Below are positions 47,707 through 56,478 of a stretch of 64,000 nt of DNA, in pieces. A program made the position numbers and the translations under genes. The notes under the pieces were generated by a model. That model worked only from the letters and a program-made list of their open reading frames with translations, did no database searches and had not been told where the DNA came from. The number at the start of each line of letters is the position of its first letter. Within the stretch, counting starts at the first letter, position 1. The DNA is from Thiothrix sp. UBA5583 (lineage in GTDB: Bacteria; Pseudomonadota; Gammaproteobacteria; Thiotrichales; Thiotrichaceae): positions 1 to 64,000 of the forward strand of contig DILV01000031.1 of NCBI GenBank assembly GCA_002425225.1, read 5' to 3'.

Positions 47707-48151
47707 AAATTACGCTACCCTGCCTGCTGAAACCGAGTTGTTGCAGTGGGCGCAAGCGGCATGGCAAGGCGAGGGTGATGCCGGTGTGGTGGTGCGTGTG
47801 GTGGCTGAAGCTGAAAGCCAGGAACTCAACCGCGATTACCGGGGGAAGGATTACCCGACCAATGTGTTGTCTTTTCCTTACGATGAGCCGCCGATCCCGC
47901 TGGAAGAGGGTGAAACCGATTACTTGGGGGATTTGGTCATCTGCCTGCCGGTCATGGAACGTGAAGCAGCGGAACAAGGCAAAACCCAGACCCAGCACTG
48001 GGCACATTTGCTGATACATGGTTTGTTGCATTTGCAAGGCTATGATCATATAAACGATGAAGAAGCTGCTGAAATGGAATCCCTTGAAACGACCATTCTC
48101 GGCACACTCGGTTTTCCAGACCCATATCAAGTACATGTTGAGGAACCATGA
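47666..48151 (+). CDS. ybeY: rRNA maturation RNase YbeY
   Basis: A zinc-dependent endoribonuclease needed for 16S rRNA 3' processing and 70S quality control. The zinc motif [11 protein letters not shown] is intact, as are [15 protein letters not shown] and [11 protein letters not shown]. 161 residues from the ATG at 47666, or 158 from 47675, where the sequence [10 protein letters not shown] matches the usual N-terminus; the GAGG upstream does not decide between them. It overlaps the end of ybeZ and ends in an ATGA overlap with ybeX. Confidence 0.95.
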   Translation: MTVMTLLLDIQNPENYATLPAETELLQWAQAAWQGEGDAGVVVRVVAEAESQELNRDYRGKDYPTNVLSFPYDEPPIPLEEGETDYLGDLVICLPVMEREAAEQGKTQTQHWAHLLIHGLLHLQGYDHINDEEAAEMESLETTILGTLGFPDPYQVHVEEP

Positions 48152-49020
48152 ATACGGAAACAGGTGAGTCGCGACCTCGACCGCGATGGAAACAATGGTT
48201 GATCCAGGCTCTCGATCTTACCTCCCAAAGCCGGGAAGACTTGTTGGAAGACCTGCAACGGGTCAATGAAAAAAACCTGCTGCCTGATGAAACGGTGGGC
48301 ATGTTACAGGGGGTGCTGGAGTTTGGGGCGCTTCAGGTACGGGACATCATGGTTCCCCGTTCACAAATCAATTTCATTGACCAACGGGATGGCTTTTCCC
48401 GGATTTTGCAAACCATTGCCGAAACCGAGCGCTCCCGTTATCCGGTCATGGATGAAGAACATGACCATCTGGCTGGCATTCTGTTGGCAAAAGACCTGCT
48501 TAAATACATGGGGCATGAAGACACCTTCAGCCTTGATGCCATCATCCGTCCAGCCCTGATTGTGCCCGAAAGCCAGCGCCTGAGCCGTTTGCTGGCGGAA
48601 TTCCGCCATACGCACAATCACATGGCAGTGGTGATTGACGAGTATTCGCGTGTTAGTGGCTTGGTGACATTTGAAGATGTGCTGGAACAGATTGTCGGTG
48701 ACATTGAAGATGAATACGATGAAGAAGAACTCACCAGTGTGAATATTGCGGCGCAAGGTGACAACCTCTATCTGGTACAAGCGCTGACACCGGTAGCAGA
48801 GATCAATGCTGTGTTAGGGACACGATTTTCGTTGGATGAGTTCGATACCATTGCAGGTATCATCATGGATGAAATGGGCAAAATTCCGCGAGAAGGTGAA
48901 GAGGTGGTACTGACAGGTTGGTTGTTCAAAATCCTGCGCAGTGACAATCGCCGGATTTCGCTGCTGGAAGTTTCCCCGTATATTGAAAATTCATATCAGG
49001 AACAGACGGCTGCGCTATAA
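48148..49020 (+). CDS. ybeX: CorC/YbeX family CBS-domain protein
   Basis: A 290-residue cytosolic protein with two CBS domains (about 70-190: [35 protein letters not shown], then [19 protein letters not shown]) and a C-terminal CorC_HlyC domain (about 205-280: [20 protein letters not shown]). The family is linked to magnesium and cobalt efflux, and in this gene order also to ribosome or envelope homeostasis. It lacks the membrane DUF21 domain of larger relatives, as E. coli CorC does. It overlaps ybeY by 4 nt, and lnt starts 32 nt later. Confidence 0.94.
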   Translation: MNTETGESRPRPRWKQWLIQALDLTSQSREDLLEDLQRVNEKNLLPDETVGMLQGVLEFGALQVRDIMVPRSQINFIDQRDGFSRILQTIAETERSRYPVMDEEHDHLAGILLAKDLLKYMGHEDTFSLDAIIRPALIVPESQRLSRLLAEFRHTHNHMAVVIDEYSRVSGLVTFEDVLEQIVGDIEDEYDEEELTSVNIAAQGDNLYLVQALTPVAEINAVLGTRFSLDEFDTIAGIIMDEMGKIPREGEEVVLTGWLFKILRSDNRRISLLEVSPYIENSYQEQTAAL

Positions 49021-49052
49021 TCGCCACGTTTTGATTGACCGGGTATAGGTTC

Positions 49053-50606
49053 ATGCTGTCTTTCCGCGACTCCCTTTCCAAACTTGATTACCTGTTGGCT
49101 TTGCTGGCAGGGGCACTATTGGTTCTGGCATTTGCGCCTTTCGAGTGGCGTCCGTTTGCTTGGCTGGTACCTGCTGTCTTTTTCTGGCTGAACCTGAAAT
49201 CCATTTCCCGGAAACAACGCCTGAAACTGGCCTGGGTATTCGGCATTGGTATGTTTGCCGGGGGGGCGCACTGGGTATATGTCAGCATTCATTTTTTTGG
49301 TGGAGCCAACAGCCTGATTGCGGCTTTGATGGTGTTGCTGTTTGTGATGCTGGTGGCCTTGTGTCTAATGCTGTTTGGCTGGCTGGCTTCGTATTTCGAT
49401 CATCTGTCGGTCAGCATGAAACTGCTGCTGGTGTTCCCGGCTTTGTGGACGTTGACAGAATGGTTTCGGGGCTGGTTCCTGACTGGGTTTCCATGGTTGC
49501 AACTGGGGACAACCCAGATTGATACTTGGCTGGCAGGTTATGCGCCGGTAACGGGGGTACTGGGGTTAAGCTGGTTGGTGGCACTGGGTGCTGGTTGCCT
49601 GTTGCTGGCGTTGCTGGGTTCGTTGAAAGAGCGTATTGCTGCTGGTGCAATTGTGCTGGTGACAACCTTGGGTGGCCTGGGGCTGATGCAGATCAACTGG
49701 ACACAGCCGGTGTCTGACAAGCCCTTGTACGTCAGTATGTTGCAGGGCAATGTCGATCAGTTGCTCAAGTGGGACAAGGCATACCGCACTGAAAACGTGC
49801 AGGCTTATCTGGACTTGATGGATTATGACCGTTTCCCGGCGGTGGAACATTCGCATCTGGTCATCTGGCCTGAAACGGCGTTATCCGACTTTTTCCATTT
49901 TTCGATGGAAGATGTGGTTTTGCCATTGCAGGATTGGGCACGTGAATCCAAAACCGATGTGCTGATCGGCGGTTTCTATTTCGACCGCGAAAAAGACCAT
50001 GTTTACAATGCAGTGATGGCTTTGGGGGAGGGGCATGATGCCGAGCAATCCCTGCACACGGCACAAAGCGTGTATGGCAAGCAGCATCTGGTTCCGTTCA
50101 GTGAATACATTCCATTCCTGAAATACTTGGATTTTCTGAAAAACATCATCCGCTTGCCGTATGACAACGTGACCGCATGGGAAGGGACGAACACACTGAC
50201 AGTGGCAGGTCAGCCCGTGCGTGTGTCAGTGTGCTACGAAGATGCCTATGCGGAAGAAATGATTGCGGGTTTGCCTGAAGCCACCATGCTGGTCAATGTC
50301 AGCAATGACGGCTGGTTTACAGGCTCCATTGAACCCCAACAGCACGCCGAAATTGCCCGTATGCGGGCGCTGGAAACTGGGCGTTACCTGCTACGAGCCA
50401 CCAATAACGGTGTCAGTGCCATTATCAATGAAAAAGGCAAAGTGACCGTCACCGGGCCGCAGTACGAAGCAACGGTCATTACCGGTGAAGCCATGCCCAT
50501 GAGTGGAGCGACACCTTATGTCAGGGTGGGCAACTGGCTGGTTATTCCGTTGATGTTTGTGCTGGCAGGGATTCCGCTGGTACTGATGCGCGGCAAGTTT
50601 TATTGA
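49053..50606 (+). CDS. lnt: Apolipoprotein N-acyltransferase
   Basis: A 517-residue inner-membrane enzyme that adds the third acyl chain to the N-terminal cysteine of lipoproteins. About seven hydrophobic helices in the first 230 residues precede a nitrilase-like periplasmic domain with the catalytic triad regions: WPETALSD (Glu), the lysine in GKQHLVPFSEYIPF, and the nucleophile in VSVCYEDAY. A C-terminal helix anchors the end. The ATG at 49053 gives the usual N-terminus; an upstream TTG at 49035 is unlikely. It closes the ybeZYX-lnt cluster. lgt, an earlier enzyme of the same pathway, lies at 60481. Confidence 0.95.
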   Translation: MLSFRDSLSKLDYLLALLAGALLVLAFAPFEWRPFAWLVPAVFFWLNLKSISRKQRLKLAWVFGIGMFAGGAHWVYVSIHFFGGANSLIAALMVLLFVMLVALCLMLFGWLASYFDHLSVSMKLLLVFPALWTLTEWFRGWFLTGFPWLQLGTTQIDTWLAGYAPVTGVLGLSWLVALGAGCLLLALLGSLKERIAAGAIVLVTTLGGLGLMQINWTQPVSDKPLYVSMLQGNVDQLLKWDKAYRTENVQAYLDLMDYDRFPAVEHSHLVIWPETALSDFFHFSMEDVVLPLQDWARESKTDVLIGGFYFDREKDHVYNAVMALGEGHDAEQSLHTAQSVYGKQHLVPFSEYIPFLKYLDFLKNIIRLPYDNVTAWEGTNTLTVAGQPVRVSVCYEDAYAEEMIAGLPEATMLVNVSNDGWFTGSIEPQQHAEIARMRALETGRYLLRATNNGVSAIINEKGKVTVTGPQYEATVITGEAMPMSGATPYVRVGNWLVIPLMFVLAGIPLVLMRGKFY

Positions 50607-50679
50607 TGCTGTTTACTTGTCGGCAAGTTGTTGTTTAAATTTGCCGATATTCCAGACTAATCATTTGCCAAGGAACACC

Positions 50680-51711
50680 ATGCCAAACACGACCTTTTCC
50701 CGCTGGCTGGCGGGTTTTGCCCTGTGCGCCACTGCTGCCATTTCCCTGCCTGCCCATGCCGGTAAAACCCTCGACACCATCAAGTCACGTGGTGAACTGG
50801 TGTGTGGGGTGAATGTAGCACTGGCGGGTTTCTCATCCGCTGACAGCCAGGGCAAATGGAGCGGGCTGGATGTGGATTACTGCAAAGCCCTTGCTGCTGC
50901 CATCCTCAGCGATGCCAACAAGGTCAAATACGTGCCACTGAATGCACAGCAACGTTTCACCGCGCTGCAATCCGGCGAAGTGGACATCCTCTCGCGTAAT
51001 ACCACCTGGACACTGACCCGCGACGCTTCACTGGGCGCAAATTTTGTCGGCGTTATGTACTACGACGGGCAAGGTTTCATGGTGAAAAAGGAACTGAAAG
51101 TTGCCAGTGCCAAGGAGCTGAATGGTGCGACCGTGTGCGTACAGTCTGGCACGACCACCGAGAAAAACCTGACCGATTTCGCTCGCGCCAACAAACTCGA
51201 CATCAAACCGCTGGTGTTTGAAAAGAACGAAGCTGCTACCGGTGCATACCACAGCGGGCGTTGCGAAGCCTACACTACCGATGCTTCCGGTTTGGCTGCC
51301 GAACGCAGCATCGCCAAGAACCCCGATGAACACCTGATTCTGCCAGAAATCATTTCCAAGGAACCGCTGGGGCCACTGGTACGCCGGGGTGACGACGAGT
51401 TTTTCGCTATCAGCAAGTGGGTACTGAATGCCCTGCTGGAAGGTGACGAATACGGCATTACCCAGGCCAATGTCGATGAAAAGAAGGTCAGCGATGACCC
51501 CAACATCCAGCGCATTCTGGGTTCGGGCGAAGACATGGGGGCGTTGCTGGGGCTGGATAAGGAATGGGCTTATCGCGTACTCAAAGCGGTCGGCAATTAT
51601 GGTGAAATTTTCGAGCGCAACGTCGGTAAGGGTTCCCCGCTGAAACTGGAGCGCGGTTTGAACAGGCCGTGGAATCAGGGCGGGATCATGTACGCACCAC
51701 CGATCCGTTAG
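50680..51711 (+). CDS. aapJ: Amino-acid ABC transporter substrate-binding protein (AapJ type)
   Basis: A 343-residue periplasmic protein of the SBP_bac_3 family. Signal peptide to about residue 27 (LAGFALCATAAISLPAHA), then TLDTIKSRGELVCGVNVAL and GLDVDYCKALAAAIL. The length (about 340) and sequence fit AapJ/BztA, the binding protein of general L-amino-acid transporters. AAGGAA precedes the ATG at 50680. The permease genes should follow directly, but a restriction-modification pair (51719-53577) lies in between, starting 7 nt after its stop. Confidence 0.92.
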   Translation: MPNTTFSRWLAGFALCATAAISLPAHAGKTLDTIKSRGELVCGVNVALAGFSSADSQGKWSGLDVDYCKALAAAILSDANKVKYVPLNAQQRFTALQSGEVDILSRNTTWTLTRDASLGANFVGVMYYDGQGFMVKKELKVASAKELNGATVCVQSGTTTEKNLTDFARANKLDIKPLVFEKNEAATGAYHSGRCEAYTTDASGLAAERSIAKNPDEHLILPEIISKEPLGPLVRRGDDEFFAISKWVLNALLEGDEYGITQANVDEKKVSDDPNIQRILGSGEDMGALLGLDKEWAYRVLKAVGNYGEIFERNVGKGSPLKLERGLNRPWNQGGIMYAPPIR

Positions 51712-51718
51712 GCTTGAT

Positions 51719-52618
51719 ATGGAACAATTATCCCTGGTTGAGCCTATTGCCAAAGGTGTTTTATTGCAATACGAACACGCTAATGGACGCTTGTATCAAG
51801 GCGATTCACTGGAATGGTTAAGTTCTTTGGAGAGTGCCAGCGTGGATCTGGTATTTGCCGATCCACCGTACAATATCAAAAAGGCCGATTGGGATAATTT
51901 TGACAGCCAGGAACAATACATCAACTGGTCGATGCAATGGGTCAAACAAGCCTCACGGGTATTGAAACCTAGCGGGTCTTTGTATATTTGCGGTTTTTCC
52001 GAGATTCTGGCGGATTTGAAACACCCGGCATCCAGGCATTTCAAGCACTGTCGCTGGCTGGTTTGGCATTACAAGAACAAGGCGAATCTGGGTAATGACT
52101 GGGGGCGTTCGCACGAAAGCATTATCCATTTCCGCAAGTCAGATGCCAGCAAACTGAATATTGACGATGTGCGGATCCCTTATGGGGCGCATACCTTGAA
52201 ATACCCTTCCCATCCACAAGCTGAAAGCAGTGCCTACGGCAAGGGTAGCGCCAAACAGCGTGATGATTGGACACCCAATCCCAAAGGGGCAAAACCCAAG
52301 GATGTGATTGATATTCCAACTACCTGTAATGGTATGGGGGAGAAAACACCCCATCCCACCCAAAAGCCTGAAGAACTGGTACGTAAATTTGTGTTGGCTT
52401 CTTCCAATGAAGGTGATCTGGTGGTTGACCCGTTTTCTGGTTCAGGAACAACGGTTGTGGTAGCAGAACAATTGAACCGTCGCTGGATGGGGTGTGATCT
52501 TGACCCGCAATACAACCGCTGGGCAATTGAACGGCTTGAAAATGTGCGCCGCATGAGTAAAGAGGAATGGATTGCCCATGACCGTAAAACGGCTGCCCGC
52601 AGGGAATCTATCCGGTGA
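51719..52618 (+). CDS. Type II DNA methyltransferase nested in the aap operon
   Basis: A 299-residue amino-methyltransferase. Catalytic DPPYN (residues 48-52) precedes the SAM motif DPFSGSGTT (about 237), the beta-class order. GRLYQGDSLEWLSSL at the N-terminus and HPTQKPEELVRKFV before motif I are typical of N6-adenine enzymes, with an N4-cytosine specificity not excluded. The middle (about 110-210) would hold the target recognition region. It starts 7 nt after aapJ and its stop overlaps the GTG start of the endonuclease gene, the usual protective-enzyme-first arrangement. The recognition sequence cannot be read from the protein. Confidence 0.9.
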   Translation: MEQLSLVEPIAKGVLLQYEHANGRLYQGDSLEWLSSLESASVDLVFADPPYNIKKADWDNFDSQEQYINWSMQWVKQASRVLKPSGSLYICGFSEILADLKHPASRHFKHCRWLVWHYKNKANLGNDWGRSHESIIHFRKSDASKLNIDDVRIPYGAHTLKYPSHPQAESSAYGKGSAKQRDDWTPNPKGAKPKDVIDIPTTCNGMGEKTPHPTQKPEELVRKFVLASSNEGDLVVDPFSGSGTTVVVAEQLNRRWMGCDLDPQYNRWAIERLENVRRMSKEEWIAHDRKTAARRESIR

Positions 52619-53577
52619 CGTTTGCTGATCTGTTGTTTTATGTGACTGACAAAGGACGTTTTCAGGCGGTCAGCGATTACACGGATTTTTGCTGCCGTTA
52701 TCTGGACTTTATCGAGCAGGGTTTACAGGCACGCATCGTGTCGCAAAATGAAACCCACTATCAGTTTTTTCAGTACCGGGAAGACGGCGATTTTAATATT
52801 ACCCGTCCGTTGAATTCCCGTTTGATGTACACGGCAGAGACGCTTGCCGGGGCATTAACCCAATTCCATGGGATACTGGAGCAGTTACGGAATGGTCACA
52901 AGCCTGCTGATGCGTTGCGGGAAAACCTGATCCGCACCATTTATACCCTGCAACAATCCATCGGTGCAGCACTGGATGGTTTGCCGGTAGGGAAGTCCAA
53001 CCAGGCCAGAAAACTGAACGGTGATTTGTTTGAGCGTCTGATTCGCCTGCTCATTGTGGAACTCAACCTTGATTGTGTCGCTGGGACAATGCAAGTGCCA
53101 GTCAGGGATGCTGCCGGTTTGGAGCTGTTTAAGGCCAGTTATCAGCATGATTTGCTGATTAGCAAAAACAGCGAACTGAAAATCATTGGTTCCGTCAAAA
53201 CATCGAGTAAAGACCGGATTGACAAGGTTTTTATGGACAAATTCCTGTATGGTCGTTTGACGGATACCGCCTTGCCGCATATTGCCATTTTCCTGAATGA
53301 TGTCCAGCGCAAGACAACCAAGCGTGAAAATGAGTATGGTGTGAGTGCAACGTTTCTGCCGGGGCATTTCAAGGCATACACCGTCAAACTGAACCCGCTG
53401 GATGGGGTGTACTATTGTGATATTCGCCCCAATATGCAGGAAGATGCTTTGTTGGCGCAGCATATTAAAACCATCGACCATTTCTTTTATGCTGATTTGT
53501 GGGCGTTGCTGGAAAGGCAAGGGCAGCAGCTTGATGGGATAGCCATCGATACCCATCAACAAGGGGATAAAGCATGA
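52615..53577 (+). CDS. Putative type II restriction endonuclease
   Basis: A 320-residue protein starting with GTG inside the methyltransferase stop. A PD-(D/E)XK-like site is visible: E140 in GDLFERLIRLLIVEL, D179 in SYQHDLLISKN, and SVK (S193, K195) in IIGSVKTSSKD, where Ser replaces the first acid of (D/E)xK as in some known restriction enzymes. KTSSKDRIDKVFMDKFL is the type of sequence seen in several type II endonucleases. The frame is undamaged. The end overlaps aapQ by 4 nt (ATGA), so expression of the downstream permease may depend on translation through this gene. The recognition site is unknown. Confidence 0.8.
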   Translation: MTFADLLFYVTDKGRFQAVSDYTDFCCRYLDFIEQGLQARIVSQNETHYQFFQYREDGDFNITRPLNSRLMYTAETLAGALTQFHGILEQLRNGHKPADALRENLIRTIYTLQQSIGAALDGLPVGKSNQARKLNGDLFERLIRLLIVELNLDCVAGTMQVPVRDAAGLELFKASYQHDLLISKNSELKIIGSVKTSSKDRIDKVFMDKFLYGRLTDTALPHIAIFLNDVQRKTTKRENEYGVSATFLPGHFKAYTVKLNPLDGVYYCDIRPNMQEDALLAQHIKTIDHFFYADLWALLERQGQQLDGIAIDTHQQGDKA

Positions 53578-54530
53578 TGGCCTTCTGGCGCAACCAAAAA
53601 ACACGCGGCTGGTTATACCAGTTTGCTGCCTTGCTGTTGGTGGCAGCGTGCATCGTCTGGCTGGCAGACAATACGCTGGAAAACATGCGGGTGCGCGGCA
53701 TCCAGAGCGGTTTTGGTTTTCTCGCCCAGCCCGCCGGGTTTGACATCAGCGAAAGCCTGTTTGCTTACGAATCTACCCAACCCTACTGGCAAGCCTTTCT
53801 CACCGGTTTGGGCAATACGCTGAAAGCCGCCGTGCTGGGTATTATTTTTACCACTATCCTCGGCGTATTGCTGGGGGTAGGGCGATTTTCCCACAATATC
53901 CTGCTCCGGGGTTTGTGCCTGACGTATGTGGAAATTTTCCGCAATATTCCGTTGCTGCTGCAATTGTTGATGTGGTATCTGGTGATTGTGGAACTGTTGC
54001 CGACCGCACGGGAGGCCGAACCGTTCTTGGGTATTTACCTGAGCAAGGCGGGGCTATCGCTGCCGTGGTTTGGTGATGTGCCGGTCAAGGCAGGGTTTGG
54101 CATCAAGGGCGGGGTTACGCTGTCGCCAGAATTTTTCGCGCTGTTGCTGGGGCTGGTGATTTATACCGCTTCCTATATCGCGGAAATCGTGCGCAGCGGC
54201 ATTGCGTCCGTCCCGCGTGGGCAGCATGAGGCGGCGTATTCATTGGGCTTGAGTCGGGCGCAAACCCTGCGTTTCATCCAGTTGCCGCAAGCCTTGCGCG
54301 TGATTATCCCGCCGCTGACCAACCAGTATTTGAACCTGACCAAGAACTCTTCGTTGGCGGTGGCGGTGGGCTACCCCGATCTGGTGTCGATTGCCAATAC
54401 CTCGATCAATCAAACCGGGCGGGCGGTGGAGTGCATTGCGGTGATTATGGCGGTTTATCTGACGCTTTCTCTGCTGACTTCGGCGTTCATGGGCTGGTAC
54501 AACCGTCGTGCGGCGATCAAGGAGCGGTAA
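53574..54530 (+). CDS. aapQ: Amino-acid ABC transporter permease (AapQ type)
   Basis: A 318-residue inner-membrane permease with an N-terminal helix, a periplasmic segment, and the BPD_transp_1 domain: TGLGNTLKAAVLGIIF, YVEIFRNIPLLLQLL and the EAA loop in EAAYSLGLSRAQTLRFI. It forms the channel with AapM. The length is shorter than the roughly 400 residues of rhizobial AapQ, mainly in the region between early helices, but the core is complete. Its ATG at 53574 overlaps the endonuclease stop, so it is directly coupled to the R-M insertion. AapM follows with a 1-nt gap. Confidence 0.92.
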   Translation: MMAFWRNQKTRGWLYQFAALLLVAACIVWLADNTLENMRVRGIQSGFGFLAQPAGFDISESLFAYESTQPYWQAFLTGLGNTLKAAVLGIIFTTILGVLLGVGRFSHNILLRGLCLTYVEIFRNIPLLLQLLMWYLVIVELLPTAREAEPFLGIYLSKAGLSLPWFGDVPVKAGFGIKGGVTLSPEFFALLLGLVIYTASYIAEIVRSGIASVPRGQHEAAYSLGLSRAQTLRFIQLPQALRVIIPPLTNQYLNLTKNSSLAVAVGYPDLVSIANTSINQTGRAVECIAVIMAVYLTLSLLTSAFMGWYNRRAAIKER

Positions 54531-54531
54531 C

Positions 54532-55575
54532 ATGAATTGGCTACGCTCCAATCTGTTCAATAATGTTTTCAACAGTAGTGTTACGGTATTGCTGGGGACG
54601 TTGCTGCTGTATGCACTGACCCAAGCGTGGGGCTGGGCAATCGGTCAGGCGGTGTGGGTGGCGGATGCCGAACAGTGCCATGCAGCGCGTGGAACTGGCG
54701 CGTGCTGGGGCGTGGTGGCGGAAAAATACCGCATTATCATTTTCGGGCGTTACCCGTTTGAGGAACAATGGCGTCCATTGCTGGCTACCTTGCTGCTGAT
54801 GGCGTTGTTGCTGGCAAGCTGTATGCGCGTGTTCTGGCAACGCTGGTTTGCGGCTGTGTGGGTGGTGGTGCTGACGGTATTTTTCATCCTGATGCACGGC
54901 GGGGTATTGGGGTTGGCAACCGTGACCACTGACCAGTGGGGCGGTTTGCCGTTGACCATATTGTTGGCTTCCATGTCGGTTTTGGGGGCGTTCCCGCTGG
55001 GCATCCTGCTGGCATTGGGGCGTATGTCCGACCTGCCGGTGATCCGTAGCTTATGTACGGTGTATATCGAGCTGATTCGGGGTGTGCCGCTAATTTCGGT
55101 GCTGTTCATGGCGTCGTTCCTGTTCCCGCTGTTCATGCCGGAAGGCACGTCGATTGATGTGTTGGTACGGGTGCTGGTGGCGATGGTGCTGTTTGCAGCG
55201 GCGTATCTGGCGGAAGTAATTCGGGGTGGTTTGCAGGCAATCCCGCGCGGGCAGTATGAAGCCGCAGTGTCACTGGGGATGGGTTACTGGCTGATGCAGC
55301 GCAAGATCATCCTGCCGCAAGCCTTGGCAACCGTTGTGCCGGGGATCATGAATAACTTCATTTCCACCTTCAAGGATACCTCGCTGGTGACGATTGTCAG
55401 CCTGTATGAACTGACCGGCTCGCTGGATCTGGCGGTCAACAGTGACCCGGACTGGATGGCGTACAAGCTGGAAGGTTATCTGTTCATCGCGCTGATTTAT
55501 TTCGTATTCTGTTTCAGCCTGTCGCGTTACAGCCAGTGGGTAGAGCGGCAGGTGAATCGGGGGAAGGTGCATTAA
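54532..55575 (+). CDS. aapM: Amino-acid ABC transporter permease (AapM type)
   Basis: A 347-residue permease, second of the heterodimer. Early helices and a loop with two cysteines (about 52-62) are followed by the transport domain: [35 protein letters not shown] and the EAA motif in [28 protein letters not shown] precedes the ATG at 54532; an in-frame ATG at 54508 is inside aapQ. The stop overlaps the aapP start in TAATG. Confidence 0.92.
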   Translation: MNWLRSNLFNNVFNSSVTVLLGTLLLYALTQAWGWAIGQAVWVADAEQCHAARGTGACWGVVAEKYRIIIFGRYPFEEQWRPLLATLLLMALLLASCMRVFWQRWFAAVWVVVLTVFFILMHGGVLGLATVTTDQWGGLPLTILLASMSVLGAFPLGILLALGRMSDLPVIRSLCTVYIELIRGVPLISVLFMASFLFPLFMPEGTSIDVLVRVLVAMVLFAAAYLAEVIRGGLQAIPRGQYEAAVSLGMGYWLMQRKIILPQALATVVPGIMNNFISTFKDTSLVTIVSLYELTGSLDLAVNSDPDWMAYKLEGYLFIALIYFVFCFSLSRYSQWVERQVNRGKVH

Positions 55576-56318
55576 TGTCTGACTACATGATCGAATTCGC
55601 CAAAGTCAACAAATGGTATGGCAACCACTTCCACGTCCTGCGTGACATCGACTTGCAGGTGCGCCGGGGTGAACGCATCGTCATTTGTGGCCCTTCCGGT
55701 TCGGGAAAATCCACCCTGATCCGTTGCATTAACCGCTTGGAAGCCCACCAGCAAGGCACAGTGACCGTTGACGGCTTGGAACTCAGCGACGACGTGAAGG
55801 TGCTGCACGAAGTGCGCCGCAAGGTCGGCATGGTCTTCCAGCAATTCAACCTGTTCCCGCACCTGACCGTGCTGGAAAACCTCACCCTCGCGCCGATCCA
55901 CGTCAACAAGCTGCCCAAAGCGGAGGCAGAAGAACGCGCGATGCTGCAATTGCAACGGGTGCAAATTGCCGAACAAGCGCACAAGTACCCGCTGCAACTT
56001 TCCGGCGGGCAACAGCAGCGCGTGGCGATTGCCCGTACCCTGTGCCTGACCCCGCAAATCCTGCTGTTCGACGAGCCAACCTCTGCCCTCGACCCGGAAA
56101 TGATTAAAGAAGTGCTGGACGTAATGACCGAACTCGCTGAACAAGGCATCACCATGCTTTGTGTCACCCATGAAATGGGATTTGCGAAATCGGTGGCAGA
56201 CCGTGTTATCTTCATGGATCAAGGCCAGATCGTAGAGGAAAACAACCCGCATGACTTTTTCAACCGCCCGCGTAGCGAACGCACCCAAGCGTTTCTGGCA
56301 AAGATTCTGGCGCATTGA
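55575..56318 (+). CDS. aapP: Amino-acid ABC transporter ATP-binding protein (AapP type)
   Basis: A 247-residue ABC ATPase energising uptake of L-amino acids through AapQM. Walker [10 protein letters not shown] (residues 39-47), Q-loop [10 protein letters not shown], signature LSGGQQQR, Walker B ILLFDEP and switch histidine CVTHEMG are all present. It starts in the TAATG overlap with aapM and ends the operon. The 160 bp between it and the convergent recG gene contains no ORF or hairpin terminator that I can support. Confidence 0.95.
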   Translation: MSDYMIEFAKVNKWYGNHFHVLRDIDLQVRRGERIVICGPSGSGKSTLIRCINRLEAHQQGTVTVDGLELSDDVKVLHEVRRKVGMVFQQFNLFPHLTVLENLTLAPIHVNKLPKAEAEERAMLQLQRVQIAEQAHKYPLQLSGGQQQRVAIARTLCLTPQILLFDEPTSALDPEMIKEVLDVMTELAEQGITMLCVTHEMGFAKSVADRVIFMDQGQIVEENNPHDFFNRPRSERTQAFLAKILAH

Positions 56319-56478
56319 CGTTACCCAATTTCTGCCACTGCTGGCATCAACGACACACTTTCCAGCGCCTGTGGCAGTGCCTACGTAGCAGCCGCATGTT
56401 GCCGGATCACCTGAACCAGTGGTCTATGCGCAATGCCTTTGGCGAAATGGTACCGTTTTCTGCCTTTAGGCGGGTAGT

